From the NCBI GenBank assembly GCA_018402095.1, contig JAGYJO010000035.1, positions 1 through 11,921 of the forward strand: 11,921 nt of DNA. Reading direction: 5' to 3'. A program made the translations under genes and the position numbers. This document shows, piece after piece, positions 11,921-11,921 of this stretch. The DNA comes from a bacterium. Its GTDB lineage: Bacteria > Margulisbacteria > Marinamargulisbacteria > SXXA01. The notes under the pieces were generated by a model. That model was not told where the DNA came from. It did not search any database and was given only the letters and a program-made list of their open reading frames with translations. Position 1 is the first letter of the stretch, and every line of letters begins with the position of its first letter.

Positions 11921-11921
11921 T

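Overview
The window comes from a Gram-negative bacterium. It carries ADP-heptose (LPS inner core) genes and divisome genes of the ftsQ-ftsA type, plus ectoine synthesis genes that suggest salt or osmotic stress tolerance. Nothing here fixes the phylum. A SigB/SigF-type sigma factor beside LPS genes, and ftsQ-ftsA without a following ftsZ, argue against a textbook enterobacterial layout. No rRNA, tRNA, CRISPR array, transposase or phage gene was found.

Layout. Positions 7168 down to 1 are all minus strand. A tightly packed run reads prohibitin (SPFH) gene, cbiX-like chelatase gene, NAD(P)-binding epimerase-like gene, ATP-grasp gene of unknown substrate, ftsQ, ftsA. Every junction overlaps or abuts, so this looks like one operon ending at 1989. 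After a T-rich 200-bp gap come ectA and ectB; ectB is cut by the left edge, and ectC would lie beyond it. From 7530 to 11428 everything is plus strand: a SigB-family sigma factor, a tandem hot-dog (FabZ-like) protein, folA, and the heptose kinase and nucleotidyltransferase genes hldA and hldC. hldA is broken by an apparent one-base frameshift near 10640. The two transcription units diverge from a 361-bp intergenic region that holds a composite hairpin repeat. At the right edge, an AT-rich minus-strand fragment is the C-terminus of a DUF2326-type ABC ATPase, probably the border of a conflict/defence module.

How the genes work together. ectA and ectB make N-acetyl-diaminobutyrate, the precursor of ectoine. 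ftsQ and ftsA serve division, and the ATP-grasp gene sits where ddl often sits although it is not a Ddl. hldA and hldC feed ADP-heptose synthesis. The sigma factor, hot-dog protein and folA genes overlap and are probably co-translated.

Most unusual features. (1) Two conserved enzyme genes, the epimerase-like gene and folA, each carry an in-frame block of palindromic repeat DNA (about 105 and 210 nt). Each block is translated into a segment with no counterpart in the family, in the style of Rickettsia palindromic elements. A third, MITE-like hairpin cluster lies between genes. (2) ectA and hldA both have a promoter -10 box exactly 7 nt before an ATG and no Shine-Dalgarno, suggesting leaderless mRNAs. 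(3) The tandem hot-dog protein appears to keep the catalytic His in one repeat and the Glu in the other.
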